A stretch of 64,000 nucleotides of DNA from Gongronella butleri (lineage: Eukaryota > Mucoromycota > Mucoromycetes > Mucorales > Cunninghamellaceae), in assembly GCA_025201375.1 (NCBI GenBank), contig JAIWZP010000001.1, forward strand, positions 792,501 to 856,500, written 5' to 3'. The translations under genes and the position numbers were made by a program. The notes under the pieces are model-generated. The model did no database searches. It was given only the letters and a program-made list of their open reading frames with translations, and was not told where the DNA came from. Position 1 is the first letter of the stretch, and each line of letters begins with the position of its first letter. Positions 24,604-38,997 of the stretch are shown here, piece by piece.

Positions 24604-27600
24604 ATGTATTCCCTGCCTCCAAGCACGCTAAAGCCTGCGCTACTGGGCGTCTTGGATAAGGTCGACTCATTCCAGCCGGACGTGGTCTTTCTGCTTGACG
24701 ACGACAAGCAACAGCCTGCACACCGAGGTAAAAAAAAAAAAAAAAAAAAAGAAAAAAAAAATAGCCTGTTTGCCACTTGTTTTTGACCGTCCCCTCTTTA
24801 TGAAACCTAGCTGTGCTTGCGACGCGTATGCCCGAGACACTCAAAGAGCGATTAAAAGAGGCGTTCCAAGAGGGTCAAGGAACGATGGTTTCTGTGGCAC
24901 GGCCTTTGGAAGTGCCTGGTGCAATCTTTGAGCAATTGTTGCGATTCTGGTATGGGGGTGGCGAGCGAGACGCGCGTATTTTGCAGCATGACGCGCAGCT
25001 GTATGAGGCGTTGGGGTCGGACGACTCGTATTTTACGGATTTGGCGCGGATACGACAGCAGCAGCTGTTTTGCGACGTGACGATCCACATCCTAAGGCCA
25101 CGGACGCCAACCAATGCGAAGAAAAAGAAGCTGCCCACCTCGCCGTCCGCCGAATTGCCGGTTTCCTCGGGTCCATCGCCCCCAGCATCACCACCGATGA
25201 CCAATCCAGCCCCAACATCCAACAATGCAGGCATCCCGAGCATCCTCAACACATCGTCTTCCACGTCGTATGCTCCCAATAATCGTCGCCGCTCGTCGTC
25301 CGACGTCGTCGACCCCAAACAGGGCCTGTTTGGTGACACGTTTGCCGTGCATCGTTTCATCTTGGCCGCACGATCGCCGTATTTCGCATCCTTGTTGTGT
25401 GACGACCAAGGGGACAAGACAGACGACGACCGTGCACACAACAGAAAAGAGATGACGCAGCTGTTTTTGCCTGTGGACGTGTTTACACCGACAACGGCTG
25501 ATATTTTGCTGCATTTCGTGTACACGGACGAATTGCAGGTGCCAGTGTTGCCGAATGCGTCGCTGCACCCGATGGACAACAAGAAATATGTGCTTCGCGA
25601 ACTGCAAAAGGTGTATGATGTTGCCCACTTTTTGGAGATGGACAGCCTGATGCAGGCCGCCTTGCATCATATGGCTGCCCAATGCCATCAATTCGAATGC
25701 ACATGCACCGTATGCGCCCTGTTGCTGCCGTCCATGCTCGCGCTCGCTTACAAATACCGCGCAACGCCTCGCTTGAGCGCTGTGTATACCAAATTGCTCG
25801 CATTGTACACGGAATTGGTTCACACATTGCCGGTTTTGTGGTCGCAAAAGACATTTGCCCTCATGGTCATTGAGCTGATGGACGATCACGACCTGGCCGA
25901 TGGCACCGTGCCCGCCAACATCCAGCAGCTGCTCGACACAAGGGCCGGACAACAGCAATGGAAAGTGCCCTCATCCATGTCGTCATCATCGTCCAGCGTG
26001 CCTGTCTGCAGCAGCGATGAGGACAAAAAGGATGAAAAGGGAGACGAAAACGACGAAAAACGCGAAACTGGCGAAAATGGCGAAAAGGGCGACAAAAAGG
26101 ACGAAAGCTACAAAAGCGATAAAATGGCCAAAAAGGACGATTATCGGCCTCTACTTGTGGCGCTAGTCCAAGGCGTGCTAGACAATATCACGCAGCACAA
26201 TGCGATCCATGTGCTGCACGCGTTCCATCTGTGCTTGTCGCGTATCCGCAGCGCCGATCCGTTGCCAACATGGTCGCAGCCATGCCTGTTGCTGCTGCAC
26301 GCGCTGCTGCAACACACTATCACCATGGTCGCGCGTAAATTCGACTATTACACGGTCGAGTACCCGATTCTCCTCTCGTGCGTCGATGGCATTGGTGGCG
26401 TGTTTTCCGTCGATTTTTTGAATTTTGTGCTGACACGCCTCATGGACCAGGGCATGACCGACGCCAATGCTACCATCTTTTACCAAGGCATCGTGCGCGA
26501 CCTCATGGGCCGCCAGGAAATGGTCAAAAACGTCGCCGTCGACGGTGTCCTCCTCGATGCGCGCCATCAATGCGTCGATTATATCGCCGACCGATGGACG
26601 TTTATAAAGGCCACAGGCGCATTCCAATCCATGGAAAAGGACCTGCTGCGCCAATTGGCAGATGGTAAATGATCGATATTCCCACTTGGCCTCAATTGGT
26701 CTCAATTGACCCTCTCCATTACCAATGGATGCCATGTCTCACTTTTTTTTTGTTTTTTTTTTAAAAAAAAAAATAGATATCAATGTGCCCTATCGGACAT
26801 TGACCAAGCCAGCAGGCAACGAGGCATCCATGACAACGACAACGACATCGTCACTATTTGGGTTCAAGAGCAAGGCATCTGCGAGCCATTCGAGCGGGAT
26901 TAGTGCGAGCACGAGCCGACAATTAACTCATACGAGGTCGCATCAGCCTTCATCGTCGTCGGCGGTGCCTGTCGAGGTGAAGTCGAGCCGACGTCTGTCG
27001 CTAGGGTCGCTGCGTGCGACTTCAAGAACAACCAAGCATCGCAGCTGGCTGGATTCGCTGACAGGCAATCATAGCCACGGCAAGCTCGTATCGTCGTCGT
27101 CGTCGAGCCTTGCCACGAGCCCCACGAGTCCCAATGATGACATTCTGCACGAAAAGAGCCTGTCGGACACGGAGCCCACGACAACAACCACATCATCGCA
27201 AGCGGCGTCTTCCTCTTTTGGCGCTCGCAGACACCGATTCCGCCCGCGCAAAGAAAAGATGGCCAGCATGGCCGATACCCTCCTGCCTCTGGATCTTCCA
27301 CTGCATACCATGATACCATTGCCCACCACCTCGTCCCCCAGCCATCCAATCGCTGGCTTAAACACCTCCACCTCCTCCAATTCACACAAATCCACTTCAA
27401 CCACCACAAACAACACAAACACGTCCCCCGACTCATCCACCTCGCCATCCACATCCCCACCCTCCTCGTCCACACACCATCAGCAACAACAACAAGATGG
27501 ACAGCCGCGAAAATCGCGCCTCACCTTTGAATTGCCAGAAACGCCCATTCGCGCTCGCATCATGGGTCCTAAAGGTGGCGCGCGCAGACGCAGACGCTCG

Positions 27601-27813
27601 CCCAAGAAATCGCTTTGGTCGCGTCACCACAGCGGCAGCGATAGCGAGGATGACGACGACGACAACTCGCAGATCCCCGTCATTGGCGCAAAAGTCGAGC
27701 TGCTGCACCGCCCACTGCCCACCCTCGGCCGTATCAAGTTCATTGGCAAGGTCCACTTTGCAAAGGGTATCTGGGTCGGCGTCGAGCTCGAGAGCAGATG
27801 TAAAATTTGGATG

Positions 27814-27852
<39 letters not shown>

Positions 27853-27989
27853 GCCCAATTGCTCACTTTTTTTTTTCAACAGTGGGTCAAAACGACGGCC
27901 AGGCAGAGGGGGTGCGGTACTTCCAGACAGATCCGCAGCGCGGTGTCTTTGTCAAGTTGGACGGTCTGCGTATGATTAGTACAAAATAA
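24604..27989 (+). CDS. Two-BTB protein with C-terminal CAP-Gly domain
   Basis: Exons 24604..24727, 24811..26664, 26777..27799 and 27883..27989 join in phase to give 1035 aa. A first BTB/POZ-like fold (about 18-90) contains PDVVFLLDDD...HRAVLATRMP. A second (about 127-260) contains LFCDVTIHI, a roughly 90-residue insert, FAVHRFILAARSPYFASLL and ILLHFVYTDEL, followed by an alpha-helical region. A Lys/Asp/Glu repeat (about 408-445) and a Ser/Thr-rich disordered stretch precede a C-terminal CAP-Gly domain (about 958-1032): GRIKFIGKVHFAKGIWVGVEL, then GQNDG and GVRYF. BTB domains dimerise or recruit Cul3; CAP-Gly binds EEY/F tails of tubulin or EB1. The join rests on the intron at 26665-26776, which skips an in-frame TGA at 26670. 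If it is wrong these are two genes. AATAAA is at 28032-28037. Confidence 0.78.
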
Positions 27990-28956
27990 GCCTATGCCTC
28001 TTTTTTTTTATTCCTTTTTACGCGCTCATGCAATAAATAATTCATTCTTTCAATATGCTTTAACTTTTATCATATGGACTCAGAGACTGGCAACCTGTTT
28101 GCATGGTACTCAAAGCACTCTCATGCTCTTGGTGTCAGCAATAGGCATTTGCCAGCTTCTGCTAGTTTTTTTGCTAGCTTTTTTTGCTAGCTTTTCTTGC
28201 TAGCTTTTCTTGCTAGCTTTTTTACTATCTTTTTTTGCTAGCTTTTTTTTGCTAGCTTTTTTGCTAGTTATTTTTTTTTTTTTTTGCTAGTTTTTTTGCT
28301 AAGGTAGCTTTTGATTTGCTTCTTTGCACCGCTTTGCTGGTTGGCTCGTTCGAGCGAGGTTCTTCAAAAGTGAATGTGCGCGCCGCTTTATTTTGTTTTT
28401 AATTTTTTGGTGCTCTTCTTTTCTTTTTTTTACGCGCTCGTTTCTGCGATTAGTCCACTGCCATTGGTTCTTGCCATGGTGCGTTGGCATAGATTTGAGC
28501 GCGTGCTTTTCCAAAAAAAAAAAAAAAAAAAAAAAATGGCGGGTATTTTTCGCCGTTAAGGCGCGAGGCGCTCCGCGCGTCAAAAGCAGGCTACATGCCT
28601 TTTTTTTTATTGACAGGCTGGTTTCACGCCAAAAGAAAATCATCCGCTGGCGCAAAATCACCCGCTGGCATACAAAATAGCCCGCTGGAGCTTCCCCATG
28701 GCCAAATGCAAAAGAAAATGGGACATTTTTATGCTTTGTTGTTTCCAATTAAGCATGAACAAGCAAACAAGACTAGGGAACAACAACAACTTTAAATAGA
28801 GGGCAACCTTAATTTTTTTATCCATTTTCTTTTTTTTTTTTCATCATCCCTCCCAATTTTCTGACGCCTCTTTTTGCCGTCTTTTTTTTCAAGGTTTCCT
28901 TGGTTTTTATTTCTCCATTCATTCCAATTCTCCTCCTTTTGAACTGCTGATTTATC
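27990..28956. other. intergenic with minisatellite
   Basis: Holds the 3' flank of the CAP-Gly gene (AATAAA 28032-28037), a GCTAGC minisatellite at 28159-28310, an A-run at 28514-28536 and a pyrimidine leader up to the next ATG at 28957. No gene is seen. Confidence 0.45.
28159..28310 (+). repeat. Minisatellite of T-run plus GCTAGC
   Basis: About ten units of roughly 12-17 bp, each a T-run (with occasional C) followed by GCTAG(C/T/A). The palindromic core GCTAGC recurs at nearly regular spacing. Confidence 0.85.
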
Positions 28957-30637
28957 ATGGGTCGTACGCAAAGCAATCGTCGCTTCACGATGGCGCGTGG
29001 CGTGTCGCAACAATCACGTGGGTCGCCGACGTCTGTCAAGAACGCGGTGCAATTTGTCAATCCTGCGCTAAAGTCGCCCGAGGGGCCTCCTTCGTCGGCG
29101 CGTGCATTCGAATCGCCCAATACGTTTGCATCTTTGCCCGTGGACGATGAATTGCCTTTGACGCCCGCGGTAACGAAGAGTGGCAACCACACGCCCATGC
29201 ACTCGGGTGACAGCGCGTCGGCCATGATGACGCCTGCGTCGGCAATGTCGTCGTCCACGCTCGGTCGCAGCACGTCGCAACGCTCGGCAGGTGAAAAGCC
29301 ATTCCTGGCCATCCAATGCGCGGTGCCGCCGTTGCAAATGGCGCCATCGTCGTCGTTGCTGCGCACGCCCAGCTTTCCTCGTGTGGGGACGCGCCGCATG
29401 CCATCGCTGAGGTCGCCCATGACGCCCAAAACACGCATGCAAAAGGAGGCCATGATGCGCTCGCAGCAACAAATGCACGTGGCATCGCCCATGCTCGAGG
29501 ACCATGCGAGCCCCGCACTGCCTTCCAAGGACTTGCCCGCCATGCCTGCCGTGCCTGCCATGCCCGCCACCACCACCCCATCGGACAGCAATGTCATTGA
29601 CGATGAAAACGACCAGAAACAGCAGCAATTGACCATCAACACCGAGGCCAATCGCGTCGCTTCTTTGGTCCCCGCTCCCGCTCAACAACAGCTCGAGCGC
29701 ACGCGCAGCAAGGAAGGCGCACACGTCCAATTCGCCCAAGATCAGCAAGTTCGCATCATGGTCGACGACGAAAACGACGAAAATGACTATTTCGACGATG
29801 ACGATGACGACGACTTTGATGACGATGACGAATTCGAGGACGAAGACGATGGCGCCAGCGAATTCGACACGCGCAACCAACAAACCCAGCTCCAGCAGTC
29901 CATGCAAGACGACGACGTGCTCAATTCGCCAGGCATCCGCGAACTCATGACGCCCACCACCCCCCAAGCACACGCCTTTGCCAACAATGACATCCTCGAC
30001 AAGAGCCCCGTCTCCGCCATGTCCACGGGCGTCAACCAATGGCCCGCACTCGCTCCCATTGGCGAGCACGCAGCCGAAAATCCTAGCCAGCACCCTCACC
30101 CCAACCATCCTCAGCACCACCCGCTCCAATTTGCTGCAAAGATGGTCAAGCAGGTGTGGCACGAAGGATTGTTCAAGACCGCCGCCGAGCAGCGCGAATT
30201 CCGCCGCAACAACAAGCAACAGCAGCTCATCACGCAACGCCAACAAGAACAATTTGAACTCAGGCAAAAGCTGCACCTTGCCATGTCCGCCACGTGGATG
30301 GAGCCACATATGACCTCCGCCACTCGCTCCAGAATGATCGCAGAGCGACAGGACCTTCATCGCACACCCTCATGGCACTTTGATGGTAAAAAAAAAAAAA
30401 ACGATAAGTGCAAAAATGAAGAAAAATGGACAGCTGACGTCCCCCCACCTCCCCTGTGCAATTCTTCTTCTTGTAGAGACCCAAATCGGCATCTTGCCCA
30501 TCTACGAAAAGTATTGCTCGTCGTCCACGCGCACCAATTGCCGCGACATCAACACCGTCTTGCAAAATGCCCACCCTTATGCAAAGGACATCAAGCGCAT
30601 CTGCGACCAGCACTTTTTCGGCATCACTTCCGAGTAG
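28957..30637 (+). CDS. Acidic, largely disordered protein of unknown function
   Basis: Exons 28957..30385 and 30477..30637 give 529 aa. The N-terminal 260 residues are Ser/Pro/Ala/Met-rich with many SP and TP pairs (SPMTPKT, TPTTP), candidate proline-directed phosphorylation sites. A strongly acidic Asp/Glu run (about 268-300) follows, then a Gln-rich, likely helical segment (about 390-450: Q-rich with RRNNKQQQ and RQQQEQFELRQKLH), and a compact C-terminus carrying Cys residues (KYCSSSTRTNCRD, RICDQHFFG). The C-terminal 60 residues look like the only folded, conserved part. The overall design resembles cell-cycle or transcription regulators, but I recognise no family. AATAAA is at 30700-30705. 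Confidence 0.75.
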
Positions 30638-31219
30638 AACCGTTAATATTTATTCTATTTATTTTATTTATTATGCTGTTTAAAAATTACATTATTAATA
30701 ATAAAAATACATAATTGCATTTGTTTCTTTTGTTTCTTGCCAGAACAACGCGTAAAAAAAAAAAGTTGGGTTTGTTGGCCTTGATCCCCTTGATCCGCAA
30801 TTGGTGGCACCAACAAGCGGCCCGCTGGGCGGCCATCGAAACCACGTGTTCTGCTCAATTTTTGCATGAATCGGCCATTAAACTTTGGACCACAGGGCGA
30901 AAATCCAGAAAGCAGACCGAGCACATTCGCCCATGTGGCCTTTTTTTTTTTTACAGACGGCAGCGACGATCAATAGTGAAAAAAAAGAAGCACACTCATG
31001 CCACAGCAGGCTTCTTTTTTTTGGCCTGTGTTCCATGAAAAAATGCAAATTGTGCTGGTTTGGGGCCCATTTGCCAGCCATTGACGCCCGCCCAGCGCAT
31101 TCAAACGCCGCCACTGAATAAAAAAGCAGCCTCCGCTTCGCTCTGTGTGTTTGCTCGCTCCCTTTTTTTTTTTTCTCGTTTCTCTTTGTTGCTACTTTTC
31201 CTCTATTTATTTCAAAAAG
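30638..31219. promoter_or_regulatory. intergenic, MYST gene upstream region
   Basis: 582 bp. AATAAA at 30700-30705 belongs to the upstream gene. T-rich tracts at 30942-30953 and 31160-31210 lead into the MYST ATG. No other gene is seen. Confidence 0.4.
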
Positions 31220-33279
<2,060 letters not shown>

Positions 33280-33635
33280 TCCTTGCCTTCCTTGCCTCCT
33301 CCTCTCTCTCTCTCTCTCTTGTGACATGAATGAGTGTCATTTGCATGTTGTTCTTGTTGTATCATTTTTTTAAAAATAAAAGAAAAAGAAAAAGAAGGCC
33401 ACTTTTTTATTGGCTCTCCTTCATCCATCGGCCATTCAAATTCAATGACAATAGCGCGTCGTGTCAAAAGGTCCCTTCCCCCTTTGGCGTGTTGCCATTC
33501 CCCGCACATTCGCCCCCTGACAATACGCAACACGTGCATTCCAACGCGCGGGGGGGCATAAAAAAGGGCACTTTGACAACGACCCAATTCCTCATCCCCC
33601 TTTAGTCCATGACTTGCTCCCCTTTCTCTTGCGCA
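33280..33635. other. MYST 3' flank, no gene
   Basis: A CT microsatellite (about 33301-33321) and AATAAA at 33375-33380. The rest is unremarkable. Confidence 0.4.
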
Positions 33636-34484
33636 TGGTCCTGTTTCCGTTAGCCGGCCTTGTCGTGGCTACCAGCACTTCCTCGCTGACCGAAACGGCA
33701 ACTCCAACGCCAGAAAACCCGTTTGAAAAGGTATCGAGAGGTCAGCTGTTTGATCTTCTCTATTTGCTCGGCATTGAGCTGCGTGACTGCGAGTTGGCGC
33801 AGCAAAAGCGGCATTTAATCCAGAGTACATGATGGTCACCGATTGGAAAAGACACACAATATCTAGAAAATCTCAAATTGCACGACGACATTGTATTCGT
33901 TGCCGAGGACCCAAGGCATTGTCGCACGACAGGCTGTTGGCATGAGCCTGACGACGGACTTGACCTATTTCTTTTTGGCGCGCAAGATCCCGCGCATCAT
34001 GACCGGTCTCATACTCTATTTTCCGCACTTTGAGACGCTGTCCAAGATGGACGACGACACGTTCTTGAACTACAATTTTTTACAGCCTGCACTCAAGGAT
34101 GAACCACACAACGTACATTGGCAAGTACATCCATGGCAGCTGCGCCGGCCACACGCCGTTCCACTATGCCCAGAGCGCATCATTTTATTTACAGCCTTGG
34201 CCGTGATCCGGTGAAATGCGTGTTGGACAACTATTTCGAGTGCAACAAGGCAGCCGAAGACTTCGCTATTGCCGCCAACATTTACTCCAAATGCCCCTTG
34301 TACCAGTGCATTGACCTGCACAAGGACATGAACAAAATGGTCTTTCACAAAAAGTACGCACGAAGGAACAAAGTCATCCAGCTCGGCAACAAAGACCGCG
34401 AAATACCGAAAATTCGTGAGCCTGTACCAGTACGAACTTGACGTCTCCACACCTGCTCCAAAGATCTCCTACAAGCTACAATGA
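33636..34484 (+). pseudogene. Decayed GT31-type (beta-1,3-galactosyltransferase-like) gene
   Basis: The reading is spread over three frames on one strand. An ATG at 33636 opens a hydrophobic, signal-like N-terminus (LFPLAGLVVATS). In one frame a TYFFLARK stretch leads to KMDDDTFLNYNFL, the DxD/DDD signature block of GT31 (Galactosyl_T). About 34098 the match moves to a second frame (TYIGKYIHG, HYAQSASFY). About 34185 it moves to a third (GRDPVKCVLDN, KAAEDFAIAANIY), like the SRD and EDV blocks of the family. About 34410 it shifts again to VSLYQYELDVS, ending TGA at 34482-34484. No splice sites explain the shifts, so small indels are the simplest account. It would have been a Golgi type II enzyme. 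The family call is from motif order only. Confidence 0.55.
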
Positions 34485-35479
34485 AAATGGAAAAGCAATC
34501 AGTAAACATTAAACTTGAAACCTGTCCTCCTATAAAAAAAAAAGGGGCGTGCGATACTGTACTGTACAGTACATAGTGTGAGGTCCAAATATTGGACATT
34601 AACAGCGCGTAAAAAAAAAAAAAAGATACGCGTCCTTTTTTGTTCAAATGGACAAAAAATATTAAAATTGCATTTTCTCAAGGACGAATTCAGCACGAGT
34701 GCACGACTGCACCTGGAATACGTCCAACCGTAAAATGACAAGCTGGACAACTGGGCGCGATGCATTTTTTCATTGTTACTTTGCATTGAGGCGCTTCACA
34801 CGCCACGCAAATCACAAAAATGTGCTGGTTGACCCACCCAAAAAACAGAAATTGAATATTTGGCCCCTAGAATGACGCCAAACTTGCTCAAAATAAAAGT
34901 CGCACAGAGAAACCAAGGAAAAAGCATAAAAAATGCAACGTTTTTCCTGGTTGAGAGGTTGACAAACAATCAGTGATTCTTGATTTTTTTTTACCGGGTG
35001 AATAATAGCGTAAAAATAGAACGTTACAGTGTCGCGCAAACGCATCCACAAGCAAGAAATGCACCATACGCGTAAGTTTACTAAAGGAATTGAAAAAACA
35101 CGTAGCCGTGAGTCAAGCTACTACAGTATATTACGTACAGTATCCAAAATGACTAAAAACAACGCACTACTTTATTACATTTCACTTTTGCTCTGGAAGA
35201 ACTCTTATTTTTTACAGATCACCACTTACGGTACTAGTATTTATAGACGCAGAAGTTTGTGCTCTTTCTGCTGATGTCTGTTTCAAGGCGCTGCGGCTAA
35301 TTCTCGTTGAGCGAGTTACGGTAACAACCTTTTTTATTTATTATTGGGCCCGAAACTAGCAGGTATTACAGTACTACTGTAGCCAGGTACAGTAGTACAG
35401 TATCACATTCACTACATTCCCGTACTGTACTTCTTGCAATAAACCCGCAATGCTCTTCTCTACCCATTATACGTCCAAT
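34485..35479. other. gene-free, rich in TACTGTA/TACAGTA words
   Basis: No gene. Short palindromic words built from ACTGTA/TACAGT cluster at 34555-34575, 35115-35150 and 35365-35430. Confidence 0.45.
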
Positions 35480-35944
35480 GTCCCCGTCGTGCCCGCTGTC
35501 CCGGTGCTCCCTTGCGGGCACAACAAGATCAATTGGCTTGTTATGCAGATGAATCCAGAATATCGACATTTTCAGGAATTGTGATGCGAGTCACCAAAAT
35601 ATTCTAGTCTATCAACATGAAACCTGATTATTAGAAAGACATTCTACAGTAACCTCGATCGTCGCTTTGTGATTATTTGCAACCTGGATGAACGGTATTT
35701 GTTCGCTTGAAAAATCAGATCAAGCTTTTGATTTATTTTCAAATCATATTTTCTCGACAGCAAGAAGAACGACATATTATTCTTTTCCAGTAACATGTCG
35801 TAAGCAGTTGTTGAATCTCTATCGAATGAGATCAGTTTCACCGATGGATGGCCAAAACTCGCAGCGAAAATCCACTTTTTCATAAAAAAATTTTTGATCG
35901 CGATTTGCTCGAGAACGGGCTAGTCGACCTGCAATTTTTATTCC
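35480..35944. repeat. Partial, diverged member of the dispersed repeat family
   Basis: The GCAGATGAATCCAGAAT block (about 35547), an ACATGAAACCTGAT block and a CGCGATTTGCTCG block (about 35899) recall 9150-9370 in copy A (GCAGATGAATTCAAAAT; GAGATGAAACTTG; ATCGATTTGCTCG). The order is kept but divergence is high. Confidence 0.35.
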
Positions 35945-38133
35945 AGATTTACTAATAACAAGGTCCGGAGGCCTTGGCCTGGCCTGGCAAGATGTGGGGT
36001 CACTTCTTGACGTTGAAAAATGCTGGGCCACGATAGCCATATTTTTTGATTTCCTCTTCTCATGAGCAATTATAATAAAACCCGCATGTCGACCGGATCT
36101 GAAACCGCAACACTCGCCCAACAGCCATTTTTGGAATGGAAAGACGAATGACCCCCAAGGTTTGCATAAAAAGTGAATCGAGACATTCAAGCTCTCATTT
36201 CTCGTGATGCCCATTTGCCTTTTTTTTTTTTTGGCTGCAATGAAACACAATACTCGCCCAACAGCCAACAGCCATTTTTGGGATGCATGATGCGCACACC
36301 GACGAGCTATTGAGGGTTTCTGGACTAAAAAAAAGGACGAGCAACCCACAACACTCTAACAACGGCAGCCACCTTGGAATCCATGACCAATTTTGCCAAA
36401 AAAAAAACATGATTCCAAGTCTCTCTCCTCGCGCCTTTTTTTGTTGTAGGTGCTACTGGCCGTTTTGTGTGTAGCAGCTTCTTTATTAAATTGAGTGAAG
36501 ACAAAAGAGAGAGAGAGCTCTTACCTTGGCTCTAAATCATCTTTGGGGGCCCTGAAGCGCTGATGTCGTTGCTGCTGGTGCAAATCGCTGCTGGCCCCAT
36601 TGATTCATCGAGCAATAGCCATCAAAAAGACAGCGAACACCGATTGTTTTCATCGATTTCCGGTGCTTTCATAGTGTGTTGCGTGGTGTCGAGCGCACAT
36701 ATGCTCGCATGGCCTTGAGAAAAAAAAAAAACAGGACAAAGGATGTCAGGCAACAACATGATGCGTGCCCAAGGCTGCAAAAAAAAAGTGATTATCAGTT
36801 GTTTTCGTTCATTTTTGGTGCTTTTGCAGCGTGTTGCACGGTGTCATGCTTGCATGTGCTCGCATGGCCATTAGAGAAATAAAAAAAAGAGGACAAAGCC
36901 AGGCAATGGGACGCGCCAAGACACCCAAAAAAAAAATAGTGAATATCAGCGGCTTTTGTCCTTTTCCAGTGCTTTTTCAGTCTGTTGCGTGGTGTCGTGC
37001 TTGCATGTGCTCGCATGCGCTCATGGCTATGAACGGAAAAAAAGAGTAGCGTAGGAAAAGAACGCGGCTCCAGGGCGGGCTTTAAGCAGGGTGACGAATT
37101 CATGCTTTATTGCGCGCGTCCTTGGGTTTGTACGACGACGTCGACATTTCCCCTTGGTATTGTGCTGTGTCCTACCATTCACACCGAACAATTGGGAGTT
37201 GCTGGACTAAAAAAAAGAGAAGCGACCCCCGAGGTTTGCACAAAAAGTGAATCGATACACTCATGCTCTCATTTCTCGTGATGTCCATCCAATTGCTGCA
37301 ATGAAACCACAACACTCACAGAACAGCCATTTTTGGGATGCATGAATGATGCGCAGCACACGGACCTATCGAGGCCTTTTTTTTCTGCAATGGAACCACA
37401 ACCCTCGCTCAGCGGCCATTTTTGAGATGCATGATTGTGCACACCGACCCATCGAGGGTTTCTGGATAAAAAAAAAAAAAAAAATAGGAGCGACTCCGCG
37501 CCGAGGTTTCCACAAAAAGTGAATCGAGCCACTCATGCTCTCGTTTCTCGTGATCTCCACCTGCAATGGAGCCACCACACTCGCCCAACAGGCATTTTTG
37601 AGATGCATGATGCGCAGCACACGGATCTATCGAGGGTTTGTGGACTAAAAAAAAGCAGGAGCGAGCCCTGAGGATTGCGGAAAAAGTGAATTGAGACACT
37701 CAAGCTCTCATTTCTCGTTCTCGTGATGTCCATCTGCAATGGAAGCACAACATTCGCCCAATAGCCAATTTTGGAACGCATGATGCTCACACCGAGCTGT
37801 CATATCGAGACTTTTTTTTCTGCAATGGAACCACACACTTCGCCCGAAAGAAAAAAAGCTGCCCGGCATCCATTACCAAGTTCGATCAACCCCAATTTTT
37901 TTCACGGACCGATGCGCAACAGCTTCCATGCCTTCATTTTTTTCACCAGCCAAACGCTTCATTTTTTTCCATGAAATCCGGGATTGCTCGTCAACTAAGA
38001 ACATTTTTCTTTTTTTTAAACGCTCCATGGGCATCCGACGTAAAAATACACCTCCAGTGAAAATATTAGCCAAATCCTATTAGTACAACAATCTAATCTC
38101 GGTAATTTTCTTGCCGATTTTACTATTTAAGAC
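35945..38133 (+). repeat. 2.2-kb tandem unit 1 of 2 (higher-order repeat)
   Basis: It begins near AACAAGGTCCGGAGGCCTTG and ends near GATTTTACTATTTAAGAC. The whole unit recurs immediately downstream; the offset is 2174 bp at the left landmark (35961 vs 38135) and 2238 bp at the right (37911 vs 40149), the difference fitting homopolymer growth. Inside, CATTTCTCGTGATG / GAATCGAGACACTCATGCTCTC / CCATTTTTGGGATGCATGATGCGC blocks recur at roughly 160-170 bp in the outer parts, and a different 150-bp element recurs three times in the middle. No coding capacity is seen. Confidence 0.85.
36640..37055 (+). repeat. Three ~150-bp subrepeats inside unit 1
   Basis: TGTTGC(G/A)(T/C)GGTGTC recurs at 36674, 36831 and 36982. 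Each copy continues with GCTTGCATGTGCTCGCATG-like sequence, then an A-run, GGACAAAG and CCAGGCAA or TCAGGCAA. Spacing is 157 and 151 bp. Confidence 0.75.
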
Positions 38134-38949
38134 AAGGTCCGGAGGCCTTGGCCTGGCCAGGCAAGATGTGGGGTCACTTCTTGACGATGAAAGGTGCTGG
38201 GCCACGATAGCCATATTTTTTGATTTCCTCTTATCATGAGCAATTATCATAAACCCGCATGTCGACCGGATCTGAAACCGCAACACTCGCCCAACAGCCA
38301 TTTTTGGAATGGAATGACGAATGACCCCCAAGGTTTGCATAAAGAGTGAATCGAGACAATCAAGCTCTCATTTCTCGTGATGCCCATCTGCCTTTTTTTT
38401 TTTTTTTTTGCTGCAATCAAACACAATACTCGCCCAACAGCCAACAGCCATTTTTGGGATGCATGATGCGCACACCGACGAGGTATTGAGGGTTCCTGGA
38501 CTAAAAAAAAAGGACGAGCGACCCACAACACTCTGACAACGCATCTTGGAATCCATGACCAATTTTGCCAAAAAAAAACATGATTCCAAGTCTCTCTCCT
38601 CGCGCCTTTTTTAGCTACTATATGCCGTTTTGGGTGTAATAGCAGCTTCTTTATTAAATTGAGTGAAGACAAAAGAGAGAGAGCTCTTACCTTGGCTCTA
38701 AATCATCTTTGGGGGCCTTGAAGCGCTGATGTCGTTGCTGCTGGTGCAAATCGCTGCTGGCCCCATTGATTCATCGAGCAATAGCCATCAAAAAGACAAA
38801 GTACAGCAAATATCGATTGTTTTCATCGATTTCCGGTGTTTTCACAGTGTGTTGCGTGGTGTCGAGCGCCCATATGCTCGCATGGCCTTGAGAAAAAAAA
38901 ATAACAGGACAAAGGATGTCAGGCAACAACATGATGCGTGCCCAAGGCT

Positions 38950-38997
<48 letters not shown>

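Noticed and set aside
25188..25958. Minus-strand ORF of 256 codons inside the BTB gene
   Set aside because: Antisense shadow of a well-supported exon; no motif.
29068..30360. Minus-strand ORF of 430 codons over the acidic protein
   Set aside because: Long only because the plus-strand exon is free of antisense stop codons; Val/Gly/Arg-rich product without motifs.
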